The notes under the pieces are model-generated. The model searched no databases, was not told the origin of the DNA, and saw only the letters and a list, made by a program, of their open reading frames with translations. The translations under genes were made by a program, and so were the position numbers. Below are positions 26,011 to 35,080 of a stretch of 64,000 bases of DNA, in pieces (the first letter of the stretch is position 1; the number at the start of each line of letters is the position of its first letter). Source of the DNA: Erythrobacter aureus. GTDB taxonomy: Bacteria > Pseudomonadota > Alphaproteobacteria > Sphingomonadales > Sphingomonadaceae. The stretch is from contig NZ_CP031357.1 in the NCBI RefSeq assembly GCF_003355455.1, forward strand, positions 1,962,501-2,026,500, given 5' to 3'.

Positions 26011-26607
26011 ATGGATGGGTCGAAAAAATGGATCGCGTCGCTGGGCGGCGCCATTGCCGTGCTATGTGCCACGGTCACTGCTGCAGCCGCAAGCGGGGCG
26101 TCGAAACCGCTCGATTTGCGCCGCGCCGACCCGGCACCGCGCTCGATTGATCGCCAAGGCATATCCGACCTGCGCATGGCGGCCCGCATTCTGGACGCCC
26201 ATAATCGGGAGCGGGACCGGCTGAGCCTGCGCCCGCTGAAATGGAATGTCCACCTCGAACGCGAGGCGCGGGAATGGGCGCATCATCTCTCCCGCAAGGG
26301 CAAGCTTCAGCATGCCGACGGGAAAACACGGAACCGGACAGGTGAAAACCTCTGGATGGGCACAGCCGGACATTGGCCCGTTGAAACCATGGTCGGCATG
26401 TTCATCGAGGAAAAGCAACACTATCGCCACGCTCATTTTCCCGACATCTCCAAAACCGGGAACTGGGCCGATGTCGGGCACTATACACAGGTGGTCTGGC
26501 GTGAAACCAAGGAAGTCGGTTGTGCAGTGGTGAGCGCGCGCGGCAACGACGTGCTTGTCTGCCGTTACTGGCCGGCCGGAAACGTGTGGGGACAGAAGGC
26601 TTTCTAA
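26011..26607 (+). CDS. CAP (SCP/PR-1) domain secreted protein
   Basis: A 198-residue exported protein. A signal peptide covers about residues 1-26 (KKWIASLGGAIAVLCATVTAAAAS). The CAP domain follows: ILDAHNRERDRLSLRPLKWN, ENLWMGTAG, GHYTQVVWRETKEVGCAVV and VCRYWPAGNVWGQ, the last two being diagnostic. CAP proteins bind lipids or metal through a His/Glu groove; bacterial functions are poorly known. Two cysteines near the end may pair. It is in opposite orientation between rdgB and hemW and ends 4 bases from the rdgB stop. Confidence 0.92.
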   Translation: MDGSKKWIASLGGAIAVLCATVTAAAASGASKPLDLRRADPAPRSIDRQGISDLRMAARILDAHNRERDRLSLRPLKWNVHLEREAREWAHHLSRKGKLQHADGKTRNRTGENLWMGTAGHWPVETMVGMFIEEKQHYRHAHFPDISKTGNWADVGHYTQVVWRETKEVGCAVVSARGNDVLVCRYWPAGNVWGQKAF

Positions 26608-26610
26608 CCG

Positions 26611-27237
26611 TCAGCCAAACTGGTCGGCGACGAGCTTGGCAAAAGCATCGGCGCGGTGGCTGATGGCGTGTTTCTCTGCCGGATCGAGCTGCGCGAACGT
26701 TTGCTCGCGCCCCCTGGGCACGAAGACGGGATCGTATCCGAACCCCATGGTGCCGCGCGGCGGCCAGGTTAACGTGCCGGGGGCGGTGCCTTCATAGACC
26801 GCTTGCTCGCCATCGGGCCAGGCGACCGCGAGGACGCAATGAAAAGCGCAGGACCGATCGACCTCGGCGCCTTTCTCCTGCAGCATGCCTTCGACCTTGC
26901 CCATCGCCATATACCAGTCGCGCCCCGGATCGCCTTCGAACCACTGTCGTTCGGCCCAGTCGGCGGTGTAAACGCCGGGCCGTCCGTCGAGTGCATCGAC
27001 GGACAAACCGCTATCATCCGCCAGGGCGACGAGGCCCGATGCCTCCGCCGCAGCACGCGCCTTGATCAGCGCGTTCTGAACGAAGGTCGTACCCGTCTCG
27101 GCAGGTTCGGGCAGGCCCAGCGATCCGGCCGAGATACATTTGACGCCATGCGGTTCGAGCAGAGCGGAAATTTCCTTCAGCTTGCCTTCGTTATGCGTGG
27201 CGATTACCAGCGCGCCCGAACCGATGCGGCGTGTCAT
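26611..27237 (-). CDS. rdgB: dITP/XTP pyrophosphatase (Ham1)
   Basis: RdgB hydrolyses non-canonical purine triphosphates (dITP, XTP) to keep them out of DNA. The 208-residue protein has the family marks IATHNEGKLKEI at the start, VALADDSGLSVDALDGRPGVYTADWAE, TMGFGYDPVFVP and the C-terminal SHRADAFAKL. The start overlaps the rph stop in an ATGA, so the two are one operon. It converges with the CAP-domain gene. Confidence 0.96.
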   Translation of the reverse strand: MTRRIGSGALVIATHNEGKLKEISALLEPHGVKCISAGSLGLPEPAETGTTFVQNALIKARAAAEASGLVALADDSGLSVDALDGRPGVYTADWAERQWFEGDPGRDWYMAMGKVEGMLQEKGAEVDRSCAFHCVLAVAWPDGEQAVYEGTAPGTLTWPPRGTMGFGYDPVFVPRGREQTFAQLDPAEKHAISHRADAFAKLVADQFG

Positions 27238-27950
27238 TTCCGCGTTGCCTCGTCTTGGGCCTTGAAGATGTCCGCGCAGCCCATCTGAGCGAGGCGGAGC
27301 AGGCGCAGGAAAGCTTCCTCGTCATAGGGTGCGCCCTCGGCCGTGGCCTGTGCCTCCGCGATCTTGCCGCCTTCGATGAGTACGAAATTGGCGTCCGCAT
27401 CGGCATTGCTGTCTTCGGGATAGTCGAGATCGAGCACCGGCGTACCGTCATAGATGCCGCAGGAAATCGCAGCGACCTTGGCCGTAATCGGATCCTGGGT
27501 GATTGCGCCGGATTTCATCAGCCCGTCGACCGCGAGACGCAGGGCAACCCAAGCACCGGAGATCGAGGCTGTGCGCGTGCCGCCATCGGCTTGCAGCACG
27601 TCGCAATCGAGCGTGATCTGGCGCTCGCCGAGCTTCTTATGATCGACCACGGCGCGCAAGCTCCGCCCGATTAGGCGCTGGATTTCCTGCGTTCGTCCGC
27701 TTTGTTTTCCCTTGGCCGCCTCGCGCTGGCCGCGCGTATGCGTAGCGCGGGGGAGCATCGAATATTCGCCGGTCACCCAGCCTTCGCCCTTGCCGCGCAG
27801 CCATGGCGGAATGCGTTCTTCGACACTGGCGGTGCACAGCACGCGCGTTTCGCCGAAGCTGATAAGGCAGCTACCTTCGGCATGCTTGGTGTAACCGGTT
27901 TCGATGGTGATGGCACGCATTTCGTCGGGCGCACGGCCGGAAGGTCGCAT
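27234..27950 (-). CDS. rph: Ribonuclease PH
   Basis: RNase PH trims tRNA 3' ends phosphorolytically. The 238-residue protein begins MRPSGRAPDEMRAITIETGYTKHAEGSCL, exactly as in the family. I chose ATG 27950 because GGAG stands 6 bases upstream; an ATG at 27962 would only add METP. RGQREAAKGKQSGRTQEIQRLIGRSLR and LDLDYPEDSNADADAN supply the phosphate- and metal-site residues. It is divergent from hrcA by 84 bases, an arrangement common in alphaproteobacteria, and overlaps rdgB downstream. Confidence 0.96.
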   Translation of the reverse strand: MRPSGRAPDEMRAITIETGYTKHAEGSCLISFGETRVLCTASVEERIPPWLRGKGEGWVTGEYSMLPRATHTRGQREAAKGKQSGRTQEIQRLIGRSLRAVVDHKKLGERQITLDCDVLQADGGTRTASISGAWVALRLAVDGLMKSGAITQDPITAKVAAISCGIYDGTPVLDLDYPEDSNADADANFVLIEGGKIAEAQATAEGAPYDEEAFLRLLRLAQMGCADIFKAQDEATRK

Positions 27951-28000
27951 AGGGGTCTCCATTGCAGTCGAATCTCGGGGACGCGTGTGGCGCATGGGTC

Positions 28001-28028
28001 TTGAGGCCGCAAGGGGAGTGGTTAGATA
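28001..28028 (+). promoter_or_regulatory. Putative promoter of hrcA-grpE
   Basis: TTGAGG (28001-28006) and TAGATA (28023-28028) are 16 bases apart and fit a housekeeping promoter. Transcription would begin at about 28034-28036, on the first base of the hrcA ATG (28035). I see no CIRCE-type inverted repeat (TTAGCACTC/GAGTGCTAA) between rph and hrcA. Confidence 0.45.
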
Positions 28029-28034
28029 GGCACT

Positions 28035-29078
28035 ATGAATTCTCCACCGCTCACTGATTTGTCGGATCGCGCGCGGGATATCTTCCGTCTCGTGGTGGAA
28101 GGCTATCTCGACAGCGGCGCGCCGGTGGGATCGAAAGCTCTCGCGAGCGAGAGCGGAGTAAACCTCTCACCGGCCTCGATCCGTTCGGTTCTGGCCGAGC
28201 TCGAACAACGCGGCCTGCTGGCGGCACCCCATACCAGTGCCGGACGGATGCCGACGGAAAGCGGCCTGCGCCTTTTCGTCGATGCGATGATGCAGGTTGC
28301 CGAACCGTCTCAAGAGGAGCGTGCCGCCATCGAACAGCGGCTGGCCGAACCGGGGCCGATCGAGCGTGCACTCGAGAAAACCAGCGCACTTCTTTCCGAT
28401 CTTTCGGGCGCTGCGGGGATGGTCATGGTGCCCACGCGCGAACCTCGGTTGTCTCAGGTTTCGCTGACAGCGCTCGATGCCAACCGGGTGCTAGCCGTGC
28501 TCGTCGGCGAAGATGGGCATATCGAGAACCGCATTCTGTCGCTGCCGGTAGAAGCGCTCGGCACCTCGCTTGAGCAGGCCAGTAATTATCTCACCGCGCA
28601 TACCTCGGGTCGGACGCTGGCCGAGGCCGCCAGCACGGTTAAGGAGGAAATCGCCAGCGGCAGGTCCGCTCTCGACGAGGCAAGCCGCGATCTCGTGCAG
28701 CGCGGACTTGCTACCTGGAGCGAGGATGCAACCAACCGCCCGGTGTTGATCGTACGCGGCCAGGCAAATCTGCTCGACGATGTGGCGCTGGGGGATATCG
28801 AACGTGTGCGTTCGCTGCTCGACGATCTGGAAAGCAAGCAATCGGTCGCCAGCCTGCTTGATCGCGCGCGGCGTGCGGAGGCGATGCGGATATTCATCGG
28901 CAGCGAGAACCGGCTGTTCTCGCTTTCCGGGTCATCGGTGATCGCTTCGCCCTATCGCGATCGCGAGGGCAGAGTGGTCGGCGTGCTGGGTGTGATCGGT
29001 CCGACGCGGTTGAATTACGCGCGGGTCGTCCCCATGGTGGATTTCACGGCCCGATCCTTGGGCAAACGAATAGGCTAA
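28035..29078 (+). CDS. hrcA: Heat-inducible transcription repressor HrcA
   Basis: HrcA represses chaperone genes, usually groESL, by binding CIRCE and needs GroEL for activity. The 347-residue protein has the N-terminal winged helix (ARDIFRLVVEGYLDSGAPVGSKAL, NLSPASIRSVLAELEQRGLLAAPHTSAGRMPTE), a GAF-like middle (about 100-330) and GVLGVIGPTRLNYARVVPMVDFTARSL at the end. No CIRCE element is seen before hrcA or before dnaK in this window, so its target is likely elsewhere. It is followed 13 bases later by grpE. Confidence 0.95.
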   Translation: MNSPPLTDLSDRARDIFRLVVEGYLDSGAPVGSKALASESGVNLSPASIRSVLAELEQRGLLAAPHTSAGRMPTESGLRLFVDAMMQVAEPSQEERAAIEQRLAEPGPIERALEKTSALLSDLSGAAGMVMVPTREPRLSQVSLTALDANRVLAVLVGEDGHIENRILSLPVEALGTSLEQASNYLTAHTSGRTLAEAASTVKEEIASGRSALDEASRDLVQRGLATWSEDATNRPVLIVRGQANLLDDVALGDIERVRSLLDDLESKQSVASLLDRARRAEAMRIFIGSENRLFSLSGSSVIASPYRDREGRVVGVLGVIGPTRLNYARVVPMVDFTARSLGKRIG

Positions 29079-29091
29079 CAGGGTTTTTCCA

Positions 29092-29688
29092 GTGAACGAC
29101 GAAAACAACAAAGAACCGCAAGACAAGGCGGTCGACGAAGAAGTGGCACGCGAAATGGAAGGCGTCCCGGAACATCTGCGTGACGATGGTGAAGCTGCCG
29201 ATGAAGATAAGGGCCTCGAAGAAGCGCTCGCCAAGCTGAAGGGCGATCTCGATAGCGCAATGCAGGACGTGCTTTATGCCCGTGCGGAAACGCAGAATGT
29301 ACGCCGCCGCCTCGAAAAAGACGTCCAGGATGCCCGCAATTACGGCGCAACCAGTTTCGCCCGCGATATCCTGAGCGTGGCCGATAACCTCGCCCGTGCG
29401 CTCGACCACGTGCCCGAAGAGCTGCGTGAGCATGAGAAAGCGAAGAATTTCATCGCCGGGATCGAGGCCACACAGCGCGAGCTGGAGAAGGTGTTCGGTC
29501 AGAACGGTATCACCCGTATCGCCGCCAAGGGCATACCGCTCGATCCGAACCAGCACCAGGCGATGATGGAAGTGCCGACCGACGAGGCAGAGCCCGGCAC
29601 GATCGTGCAGGAAATGCAGGCCGGCTACATGATCAAGGACCGGCTGCTGCGCCCGGCCATGGTCGGCGTGGCGAAGAAGCCCGACTGA
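29092..29688 (+). CDS. grpE: GrpE nucleotide exchange factor
   Basis: GrpE releases ADP from DnaK. The 198-residue protein has an acidic, disordered N-terminus (about 1-40), the long dimerising helix (about 40-130; YARAETQNVRRRLEKDVQDARNYGATSFARDIL) and the beta-wing domain (GITRIAAKGIPLDPNQHQAMMEV). A GTG at 29092 is the start, with AGGG upstream. It lies with hrcA in one unit. dnaK is not next but 3.4 kb downstream, beyond four unrelated genes. Confidence 0.95.
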   Translation: MNDENNKEPQDKAVDEEVAREMEGVPEHLRDDGEAADEDKGLEEALAKLKGDLDSAMQDVLYARAETQNVRRRLEKDVQDARNYGATSFARDILSVADNLARALDHVPEELREHEKAKNFIAGIEATQRELEKVFGQNGITRIAAKGIPLDPNQHQAMMEVPTDEAEPGTIVQEMQAGYMIKDRLLRPAMVGVAKKPD

Positions 29689-29711
29689 TCCGATAGGATA
29701 GGGGAAAGACG

Positions 29712-31463
29712 ATGAGGACTGCTATTTTCGGAGCGGCGGTCCTCGTCGCTGCCACCTGTACCACGCCGCTTGCCGCGCAAGAGAGCGCCGATGAGCGGCT
29801 CGAGGCGCTGGCGGATGCCTATTACGATTATCAGCTCGAACAATTCGGGCTTACCGAAAATGCCAATGGCAGCACCGAACAGGGCGATCGGCTGTGGTCG
29901 GTTGCCCCGGAAGCGCAGCGGGCGCGCGCTGCGCAACATGCCGAATATCTGGCCCAGCTCGACAAGATCGATATCTCGAAGTTGAGCGAGACGGCGCAGA
30001 CCAATGCGCTGGTTTTGCGCACTCTGCTCGAAGCTGAAATTGGCGATGCGCGCTTTAGCGAATGGGAAATGCCCTTCGACAGCGATAGCAATTTCTGGTC
30101 TTACCTTGCCGCGCGCAGCAGCTTTCCCACGGCTGAGGAATACGAGAACTATATCGGCCGGATGCGCGATATTCCGCGCTATTTCGCCGAACATACAGCC
30201 AATGCGAAAGCAGGGCTGGAACGCGGATTTTCCGTTCCCCGGATCACGCTGGAGGGGCGCGATGTCTCGATCAGTTCCTATGTCGTCGACGACCCCGAAC
30301 AGAGCCCCTTCTGGACACCCTTCGCCGATATGCCGCGCAGCATTCCCCAGGCGGAACAGGAGCGTTTGCGCGCAGCCGGACGCGCAGCGATTCGTGAAAG
30401 CGTCACCCCTGCCTATGCCGCGTGGCTTGCCTTTTTCCGCGAAGAATATCTGCCCAACACCCGCACCACATTGGGGGCGAGCGAGTTTCCCGATGGCCCG
30501 GCCTATTACGCCCAGCAGATCCGGCAATATACGACACTGGATCTGACCGCTGAGGAGATCCACCAGATCGGTCTCGACGAAGTGGCGCGAATCACCGCCG
30601 AAATGGAAACGGCGAAGGAAGAGGCCGGATTTGACGGGACGCTGGACGAATTCATCGCCTTCCTGCGCAGCGATCCGCAATTTGTGGCAGATACGCCGGA
30701 CGAACTGATGGGAGTCGCGGCCTATACGGCCAAGCGAGTCGACGACAAGTTGGACGAATATTTCGGCTTCCTGCCGCGCTATCGCCATGGCCTGCGACCG
30801 GTCGATCCGGCCATCGCGCCTTACTATACGGCGGGCAGGGGTGGGCTGGAGTTCTGCCAGATCAACACCCACGATCTACCCTCGCGTCCGGTCTACAACA
30901 TTCCCGCGCTGACAATGCACGAATGCGCGCCGGGTCATTCCTTTCAGGCGGCCATCGCGCTCGAGCGCGACGATGCACCGCGCTTCCGCCGCCAAACCTA
31001 TTTCTCCGGCTTCGGCGAGGGCTGGGGGCTTTATGTCGAGTATCTCGGCAATGAGATGGGCATTTACCGCAATCCGTATGAGCGTTTCGGCCAACTATCG
31101 TACGAGATGTGGCGTGCCGCGCGGCTGGTGATCGACACCGGCATTCACCATTATGGCTGGACCCGCGAGCAGGCGATCGAGTACCTCTCCAGCCACACCG
31201 CCCTGTCGGACCGGGAAGTGGGGACCGAAATCGACCGTTATATCAGTTGGCCGGGCCAGGCCCTGGCTTACAAGCTGGGCGAAATGACCATGCGCCGCGT
31301 GCGTGCGAAAGCGGAAAAGGCGCTGGGCAAGGATTTCGACATCCGCAAATTCCACGATGTTGTGCTCTCGCTTGGTTCGGTGCCGCTGCCCGCGCTCGAA
31401 GCCCGGATCGATGCCTTCATTGCCGATGGCGGGCAGGGTCTTTCCGGTGTGACATACGACTGA
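29712..31463 (+). CDS. DUF885 family exported metallopeptidase-like protein
   Basis: A 583-residue secreted or periplasmic protein. Residues 1-22 form a signal peptide ending at PLAAQ. The DUF885 body is alpha-helical and carries HECAPGH (residues 403-409), an HExxxGH zinc-binding motif, with a downstream glutamate in GFGEGWGLYVEYLGNEMG. This resembles M32-like/thermolysin-type carboxypeptidases, and peptidase activity is likely but not proven for the family. GGGGAAAG lies upstream. The gene begins 23 bases after grpE but is unrelated to chaperone work. Confidence 0.88.
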   Translation: MRTAIFGAAVLVAATCTTPLAAQESADERLEALADAYYDYQLEQFGLTENANGSTEQGDRLWSVAPEAQRARAAQHAEYLAQLDKIDISKLSETAQTNALVLRTLLEAEIGDARFSEWEMPFDSDSNFWSYLAARSSFPTAEEYENYIGRMRDIPRYFAEHTANAKAGLERGFSVPRITLEGRDVSISSYVVDDPEQSPFWTPFADMPRSIPQAEQERLRAAGRAAIRESVTPAYAAWLAFFREEYLPNTRTTLGASEFPDGPAYYAQQIRQYTTLDLTAEEIHQIGLDEVARITAEMETAKEEAGFDGTLDEFIAFLRSDPQFVADTPDELMGVAAYTAKRVDDKLDEYFGFLPRYRHGLRPVDPAIAPYYTAGRGGLEFCQINTHDLPSRPVYNIPALTMHECAPGHSFQAAIALERDDAPRFRRQTYFSGFGEGWGLYVEYLGNEMGIYRNPYERFGQLSYEMWRAARLVIDTGIHHYGWTREQAIEYLSSHTALSDREVGTEIDRYISWPGQALAYKLGEMTMRRVRAKAEKALGKDFDIRKFHDVVLSLGSVPLPALEARIDAFIADGGQGLSGVTYD

Positions 31464-31522
31464 GGAACAGGCGCGCTTCTCGTCCGTAAAACTACCGACA
31501 GGGAAGCCGACGGAGAGAACCG

Positions 31523-31816
31523 ATGAATACCAAATTGTTACTCGCGCCCGCACTTTTGGCTTCAAGTTTGAGTCTCGGCGCCTGCGCGCAAAACTACGCG
31601 GTCGAAGGCGCGGTTGCCGGTGCCGCTGCGGGCGCCGGGCTGAGCGCTCTTCTGGGCGAAGATCTCGAAACCTACGCGCTCGCTGGCGCTGCGATCGGCG
31701 GGGTCGTCGGCTACGTCAACGACAAGAACGACGATTGCGACGGCTATTACGGCGACGGGCGCTATGTCGACGACGATTGCCGCTATGATGACCGTTATGC
31801 GCGCTACTGGCGCTAG
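31523..31816 (+). CDS. Small glycine-zipper lipoprotein
   Basis: A 97-residue predicted lipoprotein. The signal peptide ends in a lipobox-like LSLGAC (Cys at about 21). Two glycine-zipper segments follow (GAVAGAAAGAGLSALLG and LAGAAIGGVVGYV), typical of YMGG/Rick_17kDa-type envelope proteins that insert in or coat membranes. The tail is rich in Asp, Tyr and Arg and has two cysteines. GGAGAG precedes the ATG. An intrinsic terminator follows. The precise role is unknown. Confidence 0.8.
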   Translation: MNTKLLLAPALLASSLSLGACAQNYAVEGAVAGAAAGAGLSALLGEDLETYALAGAAIGGVVGYVNDKNDDCDGYYGDGRYVDDDCRYDDRYARYWR

Positions 31817-31844
31817 GGCATCGAATCGATCCCGCTGAATGATG

Positions 31845-31870
31845 AGCCGTCCCGCAAGGGGCGGCTTTTC
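31845..31870 (+). terminator. Rho-independent terminator after the glycine-zipper lipoprotein gene
   Basis: AGCCGTCCC (31845-31853) pairs with GGGGCGGCT (31858-31866, one G-U pair) around a GCAA loop, followed by TTTCTTT. It lies 29 bases after the stop codon. Being near-symmetric, it could also serve the convergent vgr-related gene. Confidence 0.8.
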
Positions 31871-31874
31871 TTTG

Positions 31875-32422
31875 CTAGCCGCTTACGGACCTACCCCCGG
31901 CGCCGCGAAAGCGCACCAGCAGATCATAGGCTGCGGGATCGGCGACCCCCGCGACTTTGATACCGTTGCGCAGCCAGAAAGCATGCTTCACGATTTCGGC
32001 CTGCTGTTCGATGCCGTAGCGTTCGAGCGGCCATCCCGGCCTGAGCGCATAGTCGTAGCGCGCCCAGGGCATGCGCCGGGTAACGAGGAACCACTTGCCG
32101 CGCGTCTGGACCTGCCAGACATGCACCAATTCGTGAATCAGCAGTCCCTGACGCAGGATGTCGGCCTTGGAGAAATCATCGCAATAGGCTTCCGCGCGCG
32201 GGTGGAAATGCACGTGGCCGCGGGGGGCCATGGTGATCGTGCGGGGCTGAAACGGAAACCATTTACGGCGGCGGATCGTGACTTTTTCATAATCGATCAC
32301 ATCGCCGAACACCGACCGTGCAAGTGCAATTTCGCCTGGCGTGAGCGCACGTTCGCCGCCCGCCGGACAAGAAGGCGCGACAGCTTCGTCGTGGGTCTCA
32401 AGCCCGAGGCTGTCGCGCGCAT
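31875..32422 (-). CDS. vgr-related protein with HExxH motif, probable -1 frameshift near the N-terminus
   Basis: A small protein seen in sphingomonads and often annotated as vgr-related. It carries a zinc-protease-like HELVHVWQ, plus KWFPFQPRTITMAPRGHVHFHP and RYGIEQQAEIVKHAF. The conserved upstream part GGERALTPGEIALARSVFGD is in frame, but that frame has no ATG, GTG or TTG before it. A better start is ATG 32422, 3 bases after the PCuAC gene stop, reading MRATASGLRPTTKLSRLL in the other frame. One missing base at about 32357-32375 would join them into a 182-residue protein. If there is no frameshift, translation would start at GTG 32312 and lose the conserved beginning. Function unknown; no type VI secretion genes are near. 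Confidence 0.65.
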
Positions 32423-32425
32423 CGT

Positions 32426-32905
32426 TCAGCGTTCGTCACCCGCCGCGCGAATTTCCACCGGAAAGGATTTTTTCTTCCCGCCGACGACTGTGAGTGTCAT
32501 TTCGGTCGTTCCTCCTGCTTCCAGCGACGGATCGAGATCGAAGACCATCACGTGAAATCCGCCCGGCTCGAAGCTTTCGGTGCCGCCGGCATTCACAAGG
32601 ACCTGGCCGACGCTGTCCATCATCATCTGACCGTCCATTTCCATCGAGCCGTGCAGCTCCGCATTCCCTGCGCCTTCGACATCGGCACGGCGGATCGCGT
32701 AGTTTCTGTCGCCAGTGTTCTCGACATCGAAATATATCGCCCCGGGTCTGTCCGAAACCGCCGGAAGCATCAGCCGCGCATTGCTGACCTCCAGGGAAAC
32801 TCCATCGGATGCGGGAGTGGTGGATTCTTCCGTTTCACTGGCGCAACCGGCCAGTCCAATTGCGGTACAAGCAAGCGCAAAGGGCGCGAAATGCGTCATT
32901 TTCAT
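32426..32905 (-). CDS. Copper chaperone PCuAC family lipoprotein
   Basis: A 159-residue periplasmic copper chaperone of the PCuAC (DUF461) family, which delivers Cu(I) to the CuA site of cytochrome c oxidase. A signal peptide with lipobox IGLAGC is followed by a serine/threonine-rich linker and the beta domain. The copper motif H(M)x~10Mx~21HxM is seen as ELHGSMEMDGQMMMD...GGFHVMVF. The start is ATG 32905 with GAGGGG upstream; a longer frame to 33340 runs through the dnaK leader and is not credible. It is divergent from dnaK and probably co-transcribed with the vgr-related gene. Confidence 0.9.
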   Translation of the reverse strand: MKMTHFAPFALACTAIGLAGCASETEESTTPASDGVSLEVSNARLMLPAVSDRPGAIYFDVENTGDRNYAIRRADVEGAGNAELHGSMEMDGQMMMDSVGQVLVNAGGTESFEPGGFHVMVFDLDPSLEAGGTTEMTLTVVGGKKKSFPVEIRAAGDER

Positions 32906-32953
32906 GGATTTGATCCCCTCTTGGTAATGTCGAAAAACTAGCGGCGCCTCTCC

Positions 32954-32981
32954 CTTGTGCCAAGAAAAACCGCACCTATAT
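32954..32981 (+). promoter_or_regulatory. Alphaproteobacterial heat-shock (RpoH) promoter of dnaK
   Basis: CTTG (32954-32957) and CCTATAT (32975-32981) are separated by 17 bases, matching the CTTG-N17/18-CYTATNT pattern reported for alphaproteobacterial RpoH promoters. Transcription would start near 32989, giving a leader of about 95 bases before dnaK. No CIRCE element is visible. Confidence 0.6.
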
Positions 32982-33083
32982 CGCCCGGGTAACACACCAC
33001 CGGATAGAGCCGCCGACCGGTTCCGCCAGGATATGGGGAGCCAACGAAGCGGTGTCCAACGACTTGAAACAGATGGGGAAACC

Positions 33084-35012
<1,929 letters not shown>

Positions 35013-35029
35013 TTGCCTGATGAGAAGCC

Positions 35030-35065
35030 AATCGCCATCGGTGCATTCCCGCACCGGTGGCGATT
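35030..35065 (+). promoter_or_regulatory. Intercistronic hairpin between dnaK and dnaJ
   Basis: AATCGCCATCGGTGC (35030-35044) pairs with GCACCGGTGGCGATT (35051-35065) across a 6-base loop: a 15-base stem with one G-U pair. No T run follows, and the dnaJ ribosome-binding region (TTGGAAAG) begins 6 bases later. It probably acts as a partial terminator, processing site or mRNA stabiliser that sets the DnaK:DnaJ ratio. Confidence 0.65.
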
Positions 35066-35080
35066 AGCCATTGGAAAGCC

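Noticed and set aside
31875..32422. Type VI secretion component
   Set aside because: The vgr-related name is historical; the sequence is a small HExxH protein and no secretion genes are nearby.
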